Shown: positions 1 through 9,103, numbered from the stretch's first letter. The stretch is DNA of 64,000 nucleotides from Leptolyngbya sp. CCY15150 (GCF_016888135.1 NZ_JACSWB010000278.1:124001-188000); one strand, 5' to 3'. The notes: generated from the sequence alone by a model not told the origin. Translations and numbers: made by a program.

Positions 1-554
1 GTAGTGGGGGTGAGCATATCTCCTTCGGCCTGCAGGTAGGCGGAGATACGGGTATCGCTCCAGTGAAAGGTGTGGCTGAGCAAGACAATTAAGCGCCGCG
101 TGGGGGGAAGTTGCTCAAGGGCTTGGTCAACGTAGCACCAGAGGGGCGGTGAGGTGTGATCTAGGGAATAGTGAATGTCTTCCACCGGGGGCAGCTCAGC
201 TCGGTTGATGCACACCGCCGTGATGTTAATCAGCCAGCTTTGCAGGGTCATCTGGGCGGCTCCCCCTTCGGCTCCTGCCGGCCGTTCCCGTCCCGGTTCA
301 TACAAATCCAGCCCCCCCAGCTCGTGATAGATATGTCGCCAGGTCATGGCAAAGAGATAGTCTGCCTGAACCGGCGATCGCGCTGAATGGCGGATGAGGG
401 TGTAAACCAGCGGGCTATAGCGGCAAAAAATCGCAGTAAAGTATTGCCCCGCTTCAGGATGGCGCTGGAATAGGGTCAACAGCTCTTGATCGCTATAGTG
501 AGACAGCGATCGAATCAGCGGATGACTACATTCTGGAAAGTTGGGGACTTGCAC
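1..554 (-). CDS. Sigma-70-family-like protein, C-terminus off the left edge
   Basis: The gene reads leftward and is open to the window edge (184 codons visible). The chosen start is GTG at 554; a TGA lies in the same frame a few codons upstream, so only that GTG or a TTG three codons earlier is possible. An N-terminal part resembling sigma region 2 contains AIFCRYSPLVYTLIRHSAR and a helical stretch ending MTWRHIYHELGGLDLY. Near the edge ALEQLPPTRRLIVLLSHT and HWSDTRISAYL resemble the helix-turn-helix of region 4. It is probably a small group-3 or ECF-like sigma factor recruiting RNA polymerase to special promoters. The family call rests on overall pattern; the target promoters cannot be inferred. 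Confidence 0.6.
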   Translation of the reverse strand, partial: MQVPNFPECSHPLIRSLSHYSDQELLTLFQRHPEAGQYFTAIFCRYSPLVYTLIRHSARSPVQADYLFAMTWRHIYHELGGLDLYEPGRERPAGAEGGAAQMTLQSWLINITAVCINRAELPPVEDIHYSLDHTSPPLWCYVDQALEQLPPTRRLIVLLSHTFHWSDTRISAYLQAEGDMLTPT

Positions 555-1164
555 AATAGCCAATAACCAAAATCAAAACCTGGGAGACAAGGGGGCGATC
601 GCTTGTCCGACTTGAAGCCTCCCTAGCCTGACGCCCTATCCATGGAGTCAAGTCCTCTGAATTATAAACAGTCCTTGCTGTTCCCAACGAAAATTTCACG
701 GGAGGTGTCGGTCGGGAGGGCGATCGCCTTCCAGCGGCGGCGGCCACGTCACCGTGTTGATCAAGGAGCTGATGGAATGGCACACCCTGATGGAGCAGCT
801 TCAGGATTGATCGAGATCACTCATAGACCATCCTTGATACTGATGGGTACCAAGATGGGCATAGATGTGGGTATAAATGCCAAAGTATAGGGGTATAACC
901 TAGACCCAGCCTAGGCTGGCTGGGTTACTGGTAACCAGCGATGGGAAGATGGCAACGGGAGCGATCGCCCCTCACTTAAGCACAACTTATCAAACTGTCC
1001 TAAACTTCCTAGGGGTCTCTGTCCGATTGTTAAGTCACGCAACGATATACTGAACAGTAGAAAAACCACTAGTTGTTCAGCTTATACAAGCTTGGCTCAG
1101 CATCCTCGGTTCTATCCAGCGATCGCTCAGCCTGATTGAAGCCCATCCACCAAACTTCGAGCGT
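555..1164. promoter_or_regulatory. Divergent intergenic region between the sigma-like gene and ndhA
   Basis: No convincing gene; short open frames here lack family features. It holds several HIP1 sites, a small hairpin at 919-939 (GCTGG/CCAGC plus TTAC/GTAA with one bulged G and a TG loop) and a TATACT hexamer at 1046-1051 that could be the -10 of an ndhA promoter, with no good -35 at normal spacing. Both flanking genes must be promoted from within these 610 bases because they diverge. Confidence 0.4.
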
Positions 1165-2286
1165 ATGAACTCATCTGGTATTGATTTACAGCGAAGTTTT
1201 ATTGAACTCCTGATCCAGCTAGGCCTGCCAGCGGAGCTTGCTAAGGCCGTTTGGGTTCCCCTACCCTTGCTCCTGATGCTGGTCTCTGCCACCGTTGGCG
1301 TGTTGGTCACCACCTGGCTAGAACGAAAAGTATCTGCCGCTGCCCAACAACGGATTGGCCCCGAATATGCCGGGCCCTTTGGGATGCTGATTCCCGTCGC
1401 CGATGGCGTCAAGCTTTTATTTAAAGAAGACATTGTCCCGGCAAAAGCCGATCGCTGGCTCTTTACCCTGGGCCCGGTGTTGGTGGTGGTGCCGGTGTTC
1501 CTCTCCTTCATCGTGGTGCCCTTCGGCCAACACATGCTGATTACGGACCTCGGGGTCGGCATTTTTCTATGGATTGCCCTGTCGAGCATTGCCCCCATCG
1601 GTCTGCTGATGTCAGGCTATGCCTCCAACAATAAATATGCGCTTCTCGGTGGTCTACGGGCCGCTGCCCAGTCGATCAGCTATGAAATTCCCTTGGCGCT
1701 CGCGGTCTTGGCCATCGTCATGATGTCCAACTCCCTGAGCACCATCGACATTGTGGAACAGCAGTCGGGCTACGGCATCCTCGGATGGAATATCTGGCGG
1801 CAGCCGGTCGGATTCCTCATTTTCTGGGTGTCTGCCCTGGCCGAATGTGAGCGCTTGCCCTTTGACTTGCCTGAAGCGGAAGAAGAACTGGTGGCGGGCT
1901 ACCAAACAGAATATTCGGGCATGAAGTTTGCCCTCTTCTACCTAGGCTCCTACGTTAACCTAGTGCTATCTGCCCTGCTGGTAGCCGTGCTATACCTCGG
2001 GGGCTGGGAATTTCCCATTTCCATCGATCTGATCGCCAGTTGGATTGGGGTGAGTGAAACGACGCCGTGGCTTCAGGTCGTCACCGCTTCCTTAGGGATT
2101 GTCATGACGGTCTTTAAGGCCTACCTGCTGGTCTTTCTAGCTGTGTTGGTGCGCTGGACCGTGCCTCGGGTGCGCATCGACCAACTGTTGAACCTGGGCT
2201 GGAAGTTCCTGCTGCCCATCGCCCTTGTTAACCTATTGGTGACGGCGGGGCTGAAACTAGCCTTTCCCATCGCCTTTGGCGGTTAA
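1165..2286 (+). CDS. ndhA: NAD(P)H-quinone oxidoreductase subunit 1 (NdhA)
   Basis: A membrane subunit of thylakoid NDH-1 (complex I ND1/NuoH family, 373 aa), at the interface of the membrane arm and the quinone channel, serving respiration and cyclic electron flow. The N-terminus [16 protein letters not shown] fits cyanobacterial NdhA and supports this ATG. Family motifs include [38 protein letters not shown] and the acidic loop [20 protein letters not shown]; about eight hydrophobic segments are visible. It is the first gene of the ndhA-I-G-E set, 82 bases before ndhI. Confidence 0.97.
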   Translation: MNSSGIDLQRSFIELLIQLGLPAELAKAVWVPLPLLLMLVSATVGVLVTTWLERKVSAAAQQRIGPEYAGPFGMLIPVADGVKLLFKEDIVPAKADRWLFTLGPVLVVVPVFLSFIVVPFGQHMLITDLGVGIFLWIALSSIAPIGLLMSGYASNNKYALLGGLRAAAQSISYEIPLALAVLAIVMMSNSLSTIDIVEQQSGYGILGWNIWRQPVGFLIFWVSALAECERLPFDLPEAEEELVAGYQTEYSGMKFALFYLGSYVNLVLSALLVAVLYLGGWEFPISIDLIASWIGVSETTPWLQVVTASLGIVMTVFKAYLLVFLAVLVRWTVPRVRIDQLLNLGWKFLLPIALVNLLVTAGLKLAFPIAFGG

Positions 2287-2368
2287 GACCGATCCTTAAC
2301 GACGGTCTACCCTCGCGTTACCCATTGCAGACGCCGATTATCTGAGCATACCGAGAGAGCAAAACACC

Positions 2369-2968
2369 ATGTTGAAGTTTCTCAAACAAGTCAGCGACTA
2401 TACCAAGGAGACGCTGCAGGCCGCCAAGTACATTGGTCAGGGTCTGTCGGTGACCTTCGACCACATGCAGCGCCGTCCTGTCACGGTGCAGTATCCCTAC
2501 GAGAAGCTGATCCCGTCTGAACGCTATCGCGGACGCATTCACTTCGAGTTTGATAAGTGCATTTCCTGCGAAGTCTGTGTACGAGTTTGCCCGATCAACC
2601 TGCCTGTGGTGGATTGGGAATTTAACAAAGAATCCAAGAAGAAAAAGCTGAAGCATTACAGCATTGACTTCGGCGTTTGTATTTTCTGCGGCAACTGTGT
2701 GGAATATTGCCCCACCAACTGTTTGTCGATGACGGAAGAATATGAACTAGCAACCTACGATCGCCATGAGTTGAACTACGATAATGTAGCGTTGGGCCGT
2801 CTACCCTATAAGGTGACCCAAGATCCAATGGTGACGCCTCTACGGGAATTGGGATATTTGCCCAAGGGTGTCTTGGATCCCCATGATCTGCCTGCGGGTT
2901 CCCGTCGGTCTGGCAAGACCCCAGATGAAATTCTGGAAGAACAAGAACAGGAAACCCCCTCTAAGTAG
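2369..2968 (+). CDS. ndhI: NAD(P)H-quinone oxidoreductase subunit I (NdhI), 2x[4Fe-4S]
   Basis: A peripheral-arm subunit (199 aa) carrying electrons through two [4Fe-4S] clusters toward plastoquinone. Both ferredoxin-type motifs are intact: [12 protein letters not shown] and [12 protein letters not shown]. The N-terminal amphipathic stretch ([20 protein letters not shown]) and the C-terminal tail rich in E and Q match cyanobacterial NdhI in form and length. It follows ndhA in the usual order, but the gap to ndhG (490 bases) is much larger than the other spacings in the cluster. Confidence 0.97.
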   Translation: MLKFLKQVSDYTKETLQAAKYIGQGLSVTFDHMQRRPVTVQYPYEKLIPSERYRGRIHFEFDKCISCEVCVRVCPINLPVVDWEFNKESKKKKLKHYSIDFGVCIFCGNCVEYCPTNCLSMTEEYELATYDRHELNYDNVALGRLPYKVTQDPMVTPLRELGYLPKGVLDPHDLPAGSRRSGKTPDEILEEQEQETPSK

Positions 2969-3458
2969 CCTATGGCGTTGGTTGCACAGCCAGAGTTTGA
3001 ACGAGGTTGTGCTGCCAATCCTGCTTGTGGGCCCAACTATCAAAAGCCGACCAGTCCACCAGCCATAATCGTTGATTTGGCTGGTGGTGTAGGGCATGTG
3101 GATTGGGGTGCATCCCTGAACCATGGGATCGTGAGAGAAGGAATAGCGCCGAAATCTACACCTGACTGATACCATTCCTTTAGCGGTAAAGCGCAACAAT
3201 ACGGATGGCTCATCCAGTAGGCGGCTCAGAGAACGGTTAAGACACTGACAACCTGTATAGAGCAAAGCGAAACACAACCCTTTAGATCCGTCCTGCTTGG
3301 GGGCACCAAGTGGACGTAAAACAAACAGCCTGTGGAGGCGTTCTGACCGGGGGTATCCAGGCTTGCTTGGGTATCTAGGCATGAGCCAGAGAAGCAGGAA
3401 ATCTTTGGAGTGATCCAAGGACTCTCCACTCCTATCGTCTAGCGATTGAGTAGAGAGG
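2969..3458. other. Long ndhI-ndhG spacer without a recognisable gene
   Basis: The open frames here (for example 2972-3169 on the plus strand, and a minus-strand frame running back into ndhI) have no family features and I do not call them. One perfect hairpin sits near the start (separate entry) and a smaller one, CTTGG/CCAAG, lies near 3296-3310. It may be a decayed insertion or contain an internal promoter for ndhG-ndhE; the sequence alone does not decide. Confidence 0.4.
3056..3087. repeat. Perfect 10-bp inverted repeat after ndhI
   Basis: CCACCAGCCA at 3056-3065 pairs perfectly with TGGCTGGTGG at 3078-3087 around a 12-base loop. There is no T-run after it, so it is not a classical intrinsic terminator. 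It lies 88 bases after the ndhI stop and could stabilise the ndhA-ndhI transcript 3' end or attenuate readthrough into ndhG. Confidence 0.6.
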
Positions 3459-4112
3459 ATGTCAACAGCCGATAAAGAAGGAGATTCATCAGTTGTGAAT
3501 TTAGCCGATGGAGTTCAGCTCGTTTCGTTTGGGGTGCTAGCCGTGATGATGCTCGGCACAGCCCTCGGTGTGGTGTTGCTATCCAGCATCGTCTATTCAG
3601 CGTTTTTGCTTGGGGGGGTGTTTATTAGCATCTCTGGGCTCTATATTTTGCTGAATGCAGGCTTTGTGGCGGCGGCCCAAGTGTTGGTCTATGTCGGCGC
3701 GGTGAATGTCTTGATCCTGTTCGGCATCATGTTGGTCAACAAGCAGGAAGATTTCGTGCCCCTGAAAAATGTGTGGCTGGGGCGAGCGGCGACGGCAGCG
3801 GTCTGCATTGGGTTGTTTGCTCTCCTGGGCGCGATGATCTTAACCACCCCCTGGCAAGTGTCTATGCTGCCTGCGGCGGGAGACAACGCAACGGTGATTA
3901 TTGGTCAGCACTTGTTTAGCGACTTCTTGCTGCCCTTTGAGCTGGCCTCGGTGCTGTTGCTGATTGCGTTGATTGGGGCGATTGTGCTGGCACGGCGAGA
4001 GTTTCTGCCTGACCTAGATGCCGACACGATTCAACGTCCAGCTTTGACCTTGCCTGAGCGCCCTCGGGAGTTGGCTGGGGTGGCAACAACCCCCAGTGAC
4101 TCGGAGAGTTAG
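3459..4112 (+). CDS. ndhG: NAD(P)H-quinone oxidoreductase subunit 6 (NdhG)
   Basis: A membrane-arm subunit (217 aa, NuoJ/ND6 family) of NDH-1. Five hydrophobic segments are apparent. The conserved core reads LLGGVFISISGLYILLNAGF followed by VAAAQVLVYVGAVNVLILFG, which includes the pi-bulge helix typical of this family. The N-terminal leader before VNLADGVQLVSF is slightly longer than I expect, so a downstream start cannot be excluded, but no better candidate with a ribosome site is seen. ndhE follows after a 78-base gap containing a HIP1 hairpin. Confidence 0.95.
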   Translation: MSTADKEGDSSVVNLADGVQLVSFGVLAVMMLGTALGVVLLSSIVYSAFLLGGVFISISGLYILLNAGFVAAAQVLVYVGAVNVLILFGIMLVNKQEDFVPLKNVWLGRAATAAVCIGLFALLGAMILTTPWQVSMLPAAGDNATVIIGQHLFSDFLLPFELASVLLLIALIGAIVLARREFLPDLDADTIQRPALTLPERPRELAGVATTPSDSES

Positions 4113-4121
4113 GGAAATCTA

Positions 4122-4149
4122 GAAGCGATCGCTCCCCAGCGATCGCTTC
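4122..4149. repeat. Perfect 12-bp hairpin made of two HIP1 sites, ndhG-ndhE spacer
   Basis: GAAGCGATCGCT (4122-4133) and AGCGATCGCTTC (4138-4149) are exact reverse complements separated by CCCC. Each arm contains one HIP1 octamer, which is itself palindromic. The transcript of this gap would fold into a very stable stem of 12 pairs with a 4-base loop. It sits ten bases after the ndhG stop and 41 bases before ndhE, with a short T-run (GTTTTTAA) only about 20 bases further on. Confidence 0.8.
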
Positions 4150-4190
4150 CTGTTGATGTGGTGTTTTTAATCTGTACTCTGTAGATAGTC

Positions 4191-4499
4191 ATGATTTCTC
4201 TTCAGTATTTTCTACTGCTAGCCGCTGCCCTGTTTTGCATCGGCATCTATGGTCTGGTCACCAGCCGTAATGCCATTCGGGTGCTGATGTCGATCGAACT
4301 GTTGTTGAATGCCGTGAACCTCAACCTGATTGCCTTCGCCAACTACCTCGATCCGGCTAGCATTAAGGGGCAGGTGTTTGGGGTGTTTGTGATTACGATC
4401 GCGGCGGCGGAAGCGGCCGTGGGGCTAGCCATTGTGCTGTCCATCTACCGGAATCGCAACACGGTGGATATGGAGCAATTCAATCTCCTCAAGTGGTAA
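4191..4499 (+). CDS. ndhE: NAD(P)H-quinone oxidoreductase subunit 4L (NdhE)
   Basis: A small membrane subunit (102 aa, NuoK/ND4L family) with three transmembrane helices. Visible signatures are [20 protein letters not shown], with the buried glutamate of the proton path, and [20 protein letters not shown]. The C-terminal [10 protein letters not shown] is a cyanobacterial hallmark. The stop is only four bases before the GTG start of NAD kinase, so the two are likely cotranscribed. Confidence 0.97.
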   Translation: MISLQYFLLLAAALFCIGIYGLVTSRNAIRVLMSIELLLNAVNLNLIAFANYLDPASIKGQVFGVFVITIAAAEAAVGLAIVLSIYRNRNTVDMEQFNLLKW

Positions 4500-4503
4500 G
4501 GGA

Positions 4504-5424
4504 GTGGATCTAAAGCAAGTTATCATTGCCCATAAAGCTGGAGACCGGAATAGCCAGCGGGTTGCTGAAGTCTGTGCGAGACAGCTCGAAGCGCGGGGAT
4601 GTCGTGTTTTAATGGGCCCAAGCGGGCCAAAAGACAATCCCTACCCGGTTTTTCTAGCCTCGGTCTCCCAGCCCATTGACCTAGCTCTGGTGCTGGGGGG
4701 CGATGGGACAACCTTGGCGGCGGCGCGGCATCTATCGCCGGACGGTATCCCGATCTTGGCGGTGAATGTGGGCGGTCATTTAGGTTTTTTGACCGAACCC
4801 CTCGATATTTTTCAAGATTCAGACCAAGTGTGGGATCGCCTGCGGGACGATCGCTTTGCAGTGCAGCAGCGGATGATGCTCCAGGGCGCAACCTTTGAGG
4901 GCAACCATACTAATCTGGAGCCGGTGAGCGATCGCTTTTTTGCGCTGAATGAGATGTGCGTGAAGCCCGCCTCCGCCGATCGCATGATCACGTCGATTCT
5001 AGAGCTAGCCATCGATGGCGAAGTAGTGGATCAGTACCAAGGTGATGGGCTAATTGTGGCCACGCCCACGGGATCTACCTGCTACACCGTGGCGGCCAAT
5101 GGCCCGATTCTTCATCCCGGCATGGATGCGATCGCCATCACCCCCATTTGTCCCCTAAGTCTCTCCAGCCGTCCAATCATTCTCCCCTGCGGCTCGGTGG
5201 TGAGTATTTGGCCCTTGGCTGATCGGGAACTCAACACCAAGCTGTGGATGGATGGTGTGCTGGCCACCTCAATCTGGCCAGGACAGCGGGTGGATGTGCG
5301 CATGGCCGATCGCCCCGCCCAGTTCATCATGCTGCGGGAAAACTATTCCTACTACCGCACCCTGCGCGAAAAGCTGCAGTGGGCTGGGGCCAATGTGCCC
5401 TACAGCAACAATCACCGCAATTAA
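4504..5424 (+). CDS. nadK: NAD kinase (ATP-dependent NAD phosphorylation to NADP)
   Basis: Makes NADP, the electron acceptor of photosynthesis; cytoplasmic, 306 aa. The frame is open far back into ndhE, but the GTG at 4504 gives the family N-terminus VDLKQVIIAHKAGD and has a TAAGGGA ribosome-site-like stretch. Family motifs present are LVLGGDGTTLAAAR (GGDG kinase motif), VNVGGHLGFLTE, the catalytic-core NEMCVKPASADR, and DGLIVATPTGSTCY. It resembles the shorter of the two NAD kinases many cyanobacteria carry. Its position after ndhE links pyridine nucleotide supply to NDH-1 expression. Confidence 0.93.
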   Translation: MDLKQVIIAHKAGDRNSQRVAEVCARQLEARGCRVLMGPSGPKDNPYPVFLASVSQPIDLALVLGGDGTTLAAARHLSPDGIPILAVNVGGHLGFLTEPLDIFQDSDQVWDRLRDDRFAVQQRMMLQGATFEGNHTNLEPVSDRFFALNEMCVKPASADRMITSILELAIDGEVVDQYQGDGLIVATPTGSTCYTVAANGPILHPGMDAIAITPICPLSLSSRPIILPCGSVVSIWPLADRELNTKLWMDGVLATSIWPGQRVDVRMADRPAQFIMLRENYSYYRTLREKLQWAGANVPYSNNHRN

Positions 5425-5647
5425 TTGTTCACTTGTTGAGACAGGTCGGAAGGCCACGTCTGGGATCTCAGCGATAGATTTCCGTTGGTTGCTCCGTTAA
5501 GGCGCGGGCTAAGCCATTGCAGACCTCCCCTGCGGAAGCGCTATAAATATTAAGAATCAACACTATATCCAGGGGGCTGGGTCTAGACCGCCAGCCATCC
5601 TCGGTAATATAAAAGATGGTCGTCTTAGCAAACGTTTATAGCGCATC

Positions 5648-6217
5648 ATGGCATATCTTTGGTTTAAAGCATTTCATATCATTGGCTTTGTAGCCTGGTT
5701 CGCCGGATTATTTTATCTACCACGCCTCTTTGTTTATCACATCGAAACAGAAGAAAGACCCGAACCCATCCGCTCGGCTCTCAAGGAAGAATACAGCCGG
5801 ATGGAGAAGCGTCTCTATAAGCTGATCATGATGCCTGCCATGATGTTCACCATCACCATGGCGATCGCGATCGTTGCCACAGAACCCCACGTGATGCGGG
5901 AAGCATGGCTGCACGTGAAGCTGCTCTTGGTCGCGATTCTGTTGGGATTCCACTTCTACTGTGGACGGCTGCAGCGCCAGCTTGCTGAAGATACCTGCAC
6001 GATTAACAGTATGCAAATGCGGCGGATTAACGAAATCCCTACGATTTTGCTGGGCTTGATTGTGCTGCTAGCTATCTTTAAGAATAGTTTGCCCACCAGC
6101 GCCACGGCTTGGGGAACTGGAGCAGCGGTGTTGGCGATCGCGGTAATTATCCAACTCTATGCCCGCAAGCGTCGCTTGAAGAAGCAGGAAGAGTTGACGG
6201 TGTCGAGTCAGTCTTAG
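5648..6217 (+). CDS. hemJ: Protoporphyrinogen IX oxidase HemJ
   Basis: Converts protoporphyrinogen IX to protoporphyrin IX, the last step before heme and chlorophyll diverge; the family is integral to the membrane (189 aa here). Four hydrophobic segments and the family signature WFKAFHIIGFVAWFAGLFYL with its conserved histidine, followed by PRLFVYH and RRINEIPTILL, are visible. The start ATG directly precedes AYLWFKAF as in other HemJ proteins. A -10-like TAATAT lies about 40 bases upstream. Neighbouring hemN, heme oxygenase and acsF make this a tetrapyrrole locus, although hemJ faces them convergently. Confidence 0.93.
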   Translation: MAYLWFKAFHIIGFVAWFAGLFYLPRLFVYHIETEERPEPIRSALKEEYSRMEKRLYKLIMMPAMMFTITMAIAIVATEPHVMREAWLHVKLLLVAILLGFHFYCGRLQRQLAEDTCTINSMQMRRINEIPTILLGLIVLLAIFKNSLPTSATAWGTGAAVLAIAVIIQLYARKRRLKKQEELTVSSQS

Positions 6218-6353
6218 CCATCGCTCTGTAGCATTGCTATCCAGAGGTATAGGGTGGGGTGGAGTTGCGGCTTCACCCCATTCGCGTATCTGTACCCATG
6301 TCACATCCAGCTCAAGAGCCACAGTATTGGTAGCGATTTAGTCGAGAGAGCGA

Positions 6354-6384
6354 CAAAAAAACGGGGTGTAATGGCTACACCCCG
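6354..6384 (-). terminator. Intrinsic terminator of the desaturase/hemN/ho/acsF strand
   Basis: CGGGGTGTA (6362-6370) pairs perfectly with TACACCCCG (6376-6384) around a five-base loop. Read on the minus strand the stem is followed directly by seven T residues (the A-run at 6355-6361). It lies 38 bases after the desaturase stop, in the convergent gap with hemJ. Confidence 0.9.
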
Positions 6385-6421
6385 ACTGTTATCTGTGCAA
6401 GTTGGCTTTGGTACAGCGAGA

Positions 6422-7294
6422 TTAGAGCGATCGCTGCACCGGTTGAACAGCAAGAGCAAGAGCTTTTTCTGGCGGCATAACAACCTCTCGGGCTAGACCG
6501 ACCGACTTGAGTAGCCAGATCGCCCACCAGGTAACATCAACTTCCCACCAGCGCCAGCCTGCTTTGGCCACGTGGGGATAGGCGTGATGGTTATTGTGCC
6601 AGCCTTCACCGTAGGTCAAGATTGCTGCCCACCAAAGGTTTCGAGAATTATCGTTGACGTGGAAGGTGCGATAACCCCACATGTGGGTGACGGAGTTGAT
6701 AAACCAGGTGCTATGCCAGAGCAAGACGGCGCGCAAGACCAGACCGTAGATGATGAACGACCAGCCGCCGATGGCATAGAGCAGCAACCCTAGGGGGATT
6801 TGCAACAGCAGAAAGTTGCTGTTGAGCCAGCGGTAAAAGCCTTGGCGGGCTAGGTCGGGGGCAAATTTTTGGTAGCGATCGTAGGTGAAGAAATCTGGGT
6901 GGGGATAGATCATCCACAGCATATGGCTCCACCAAAAGCCGCGCTTGGCAGAATAGGGATCTTGCTCTAGGTCTTCGGTGTGGGCGTGGTGCAGACGGTG
7001 GCCCGCCACCCAGAAAATGGGGCCGCCTTGCAGGGCCAGTGCGCCAATAATGGCGATCGCATATTCCAGCCAGCGAGGAACTTGAAAGCTGCGATGACTG
7101 AGGAGGCGATGGTAGCCAAGGCAAATGCCAATGCTGCCAAAGAGCCAGTGGAGGGCCAGCATCACGCCTAGGGCTGACCATGAGAAAAACCATGGGGCCA
7201 GCAGGGCTAGGGCATGGACGGCGGTGAATAATGTAACGGCAACCCAGTTGAGAGGATAGCGGCTGGGATGGGGTGGTAGAGAACTAACGGACAT
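6422..7294 (-). CDS. desC: Acyl-lipid/fatty-acid desaturase, delta-9 (DesC) type
   Basis: A membrane di-iron desaturase (290 aa from the ATG at 7294; the frame is open seven codons further up). All three histidine boxes are intact: HRLLSH, HRLHH and HNNHH, in the spacing of cyanobacterial DesC acyl-lipid desaturases, with two hydrophobic hairpins between them. It introduces double bonds using O2 and electrons from ferredoxin. It is last of a minus-strand series acsF-ho-hemN-desaturase and is followed by a strong terminator. From memory, a low-oxygen regulon in Synechococcus PCC 7002 also includes a desaturase (called desF there); this copy may be that paralogue, so the symbol is provisional. 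Confidence 0.88.
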   Translation of the reverse strand: MSVSSLPPHPSRYPLNWVAVTLFTAVHALALLAPWFFSWSALGVMLALHWLFGSIGICLGYHRLLSHRSFQVPRWLEYAIAIIGALALQGGPIFWVAGHRLHHAHTEDLEQDPYSAKRGFWWSHMLWMIYPHPDFFTYDRYQKFAPDLARQGFYRWLNSNFLLLQIPLGLLLYAIGGWSFIIYGLVLRAVLLWHSTWFINSVTHMWGYRTFHVNDNSRNLWWAAILTYGEGWHNNHHAYPHVAKAGWRWWEVDVTWWAIWLLKSVGLAREVVMPPEKALALAVQPVQRSL

Positions 7295-7532
7295 GAATAA
7301 CCTCACACAACACAATGAGCTAGGGGTTTAGAGTTTCCTGGAGGCTCGGTGGCCCAGGATGTCCAGCTTGGGTGTTGCTGACGAGCACAAGGCATGAGAA
7401 TCCTGATTAAGGTTGTGCTAACACGTGCAGACCCCTATTGATTTGGATGATCAGCACTTTGGGTGATCAGCAACGCCCCAAGTTGGCAAGATTGAGATGG
7501 GATATGCGCGACCCATCTATAGGTGTCGTTCC

Positions 7533-8930
7533 TTAAATTGCCTTCGAAAAGGTATTGCCTGTGCGAGCGCCTAGGTAAGTATCAAACACAGCGGCGATGT
7601 TGCGAATCAGCAAGCGACCGCTAGGGGTGACTTCAATGCCATCTCCCCAGCGCTTGAGCAGTCCATCGGCTTCTAGGGCATCCAGTTGGGGGAGCACCGG
7701 CGCAAAATAGTCGTTAAACTCTAGGTCAAACCCTAGGTGATACTTAGCCTCTAGGTCTTGTACCGATAACTGGAACTGACACATCAGTTCCATAATCACG
7801 GTGCGCCGAATCAGATCATCCTGGGTGAGGCGCACGCCTTTATCGATGGGCAACTGGTCGGCATCTAGGGCACGGTAGAAATCACCGATGCGCTTATGGT
7901 TTTGTACATAGACATCCTGCAACATGCTGATGGAGGTCATGCCAAAGCCTAGTAGGTCAGATTCGGGCTGGGTGGTGTAGCCTTGGAAGTTGCGGTGCAG
8001 TTCGCCGGCCTGCTGAGCGATCGCTAATTCATCATTGGGTTTGGCAAAGTGATCCATGCCGATAAACACATAGCCAGCTTGGGTTAGCTGAGCGATGGTT
8101 TGCTGTAGGATTTTCAGCTTTTCGGCACTGCTGGGCATCTCCGACTCGGGCATCCGCTTTTGAATCGGCTTCAGCCAGGGAATATAGGCAAAGTTGAAGA
8201 CGGCGATGCGATCGGGATTGAGTTCTAGGGTCTTTTCGACGGTTTCTCGGAATGTATCGAGGGTTTGGTAGGGTAGACCGTAGATCAGATCGACGTTGAC
8301 ACTCTCAAAGTTGGCTTCCCGAATCCAGTCCATGACGTCAAACAACATGGATTCAGGCTGTACCCGATTGATAGCGGCTTGCACCGTGGGGTTAAAGTCT
8401 TGAATGCCAAAGCTAATGCGGTTGAAGCCAAGCTGCCGCAGGGTATGCAAATAGTGGCGATCGCCATCCCGTGGATTGATCTCGATGGAAATTTCGGCAG
8501 CGTCGTCAAAGGTAAAATTCTTAGTTATCTGTTCCCACAGCGTTTCAACCTGAGTCAGGCTGAGATAATTGGGCGTACCGCCGCCCCAATGGAGCTGATG
8601 CACGCGGCGATCGCGGCTGACGAGGGGCGCAATTTGCTGAATATGGCGAGAGAGATAGTCTACGTAGGGGCTAGCAATGCCTTTGCGTGGGGTGACAATG
8701 GTGTTGCAGCCACAGAAATAACAGGCGGTTTCACAAAAGGGAATGTGGCAATAGAGCGATAGGGGTGTTTTCTTATAGTTGCCGAGGGCGATCGCGGTTC
8801 GAAAATCGGTGAGATTAAAATCGGAGGATAGTTCAGTGGCGGGAGGATAGCTGGTGTAGCGCGGTAAGGGTTGATTATATTTATTGAGCAGATCGGCGTC
8901 AAACTGAACGGTTTGAGATAAGGATTTCAT
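7533..8930 (-). CDS. hemN: Oxygen-independent coproporphyrinogen III oxidase (radical SAM)
   Basis: Decarboxylates coproporphyrinogen III to protoporphyrinogen IX without O2, using a [4Fe-4S] cluster and S-adenosylmethionine; 465 aa, the normal length. The radical-SAM motif is C66-x3-C70-x2-C73 within CHIPFCETACYFCGCN, with the extra Cys typical of true HemN. N-terminal YNQPLPRYTSYPPA and HWGGGTPNYLS are also family features. It belongs with the adjacent heme oxygenase and AcsF in what looks like a low-oxygen operon. The gap to the upstream heme oxygenase is 173 bases, so a secondary promoter is possible. Confidence 0.96.
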   Translation of the reverse strand: MKSLSQTVQFDADLLNKYNQPLPRYTSYPPATELSSDFNLTDFRTAIALGNYKKTPLSLYCHIPFCETACYFCGCNTIVTPRKGIASPYVDYLSRHIQQIAPLVSRDRRVHQLHWGGGTPNYLSLTQVETLWEQITKNFTFDDAAEISIEINPRDGDRHYLHTLRQLGFNRISFGIQDFNPTVQAAINRVQPESMLFDVMDWIREANFESVNVDLIYGLPYQTLDTFRETVEKTLELNPDRIAVFNFAYIPWLKPIQKRMPESEMPSSAEKLKILQQTIAQLTQAGYVFIGMDHFAKPNDELAIAQQAGELHRNFQGYTTQPESDLLGFGMTSISMLQDVYVQNHKRIGDFYRALDADQLPIDKGVRLTQDDLIRRTVIMELMCQFQLSVQDLEAKYHLGFDLEFNDYFAPVLPQLDALEADGLLKRWGDGIEVTPSGRLLIRNIAAVFDTYLGARTGNTFSKAI

Positions 8931-9103
8931 GATGGACAGGCATTAAGGTGTGGTGAAAACGAGAGGGGTGGCCAAGACACCGACATGGCTCTGGGGTCGT
9001 GCCAGCTCTTCGACAGTGTTGCCGTGTCAAAGAGCTGGATGATGTAAGAGCGATCCCTTGGGATCCCCCCTCGTTTTCGAGACCAGGGGAGATCGAGGAT
9101 CCC

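Noticed and set aside
642-890. 82-codon plus-strand frame upstream of ndhA
   Set aside because: Low-complexity basic sequence crossing HIP1 sites, no family features; treated as part of the promoter region.
1077-1598. 173-codon minus-strand frame across ndhA
   Set aside because: Antisense shadow of ndhA; no ribosome site or family signal.
2840-3418. 192-codon minus-strand frame across the ndhI end and spacer
   Set aside because: Half of it is antisense to conserved ndhI, and the rest has no recognisable pattern or ribosome site.
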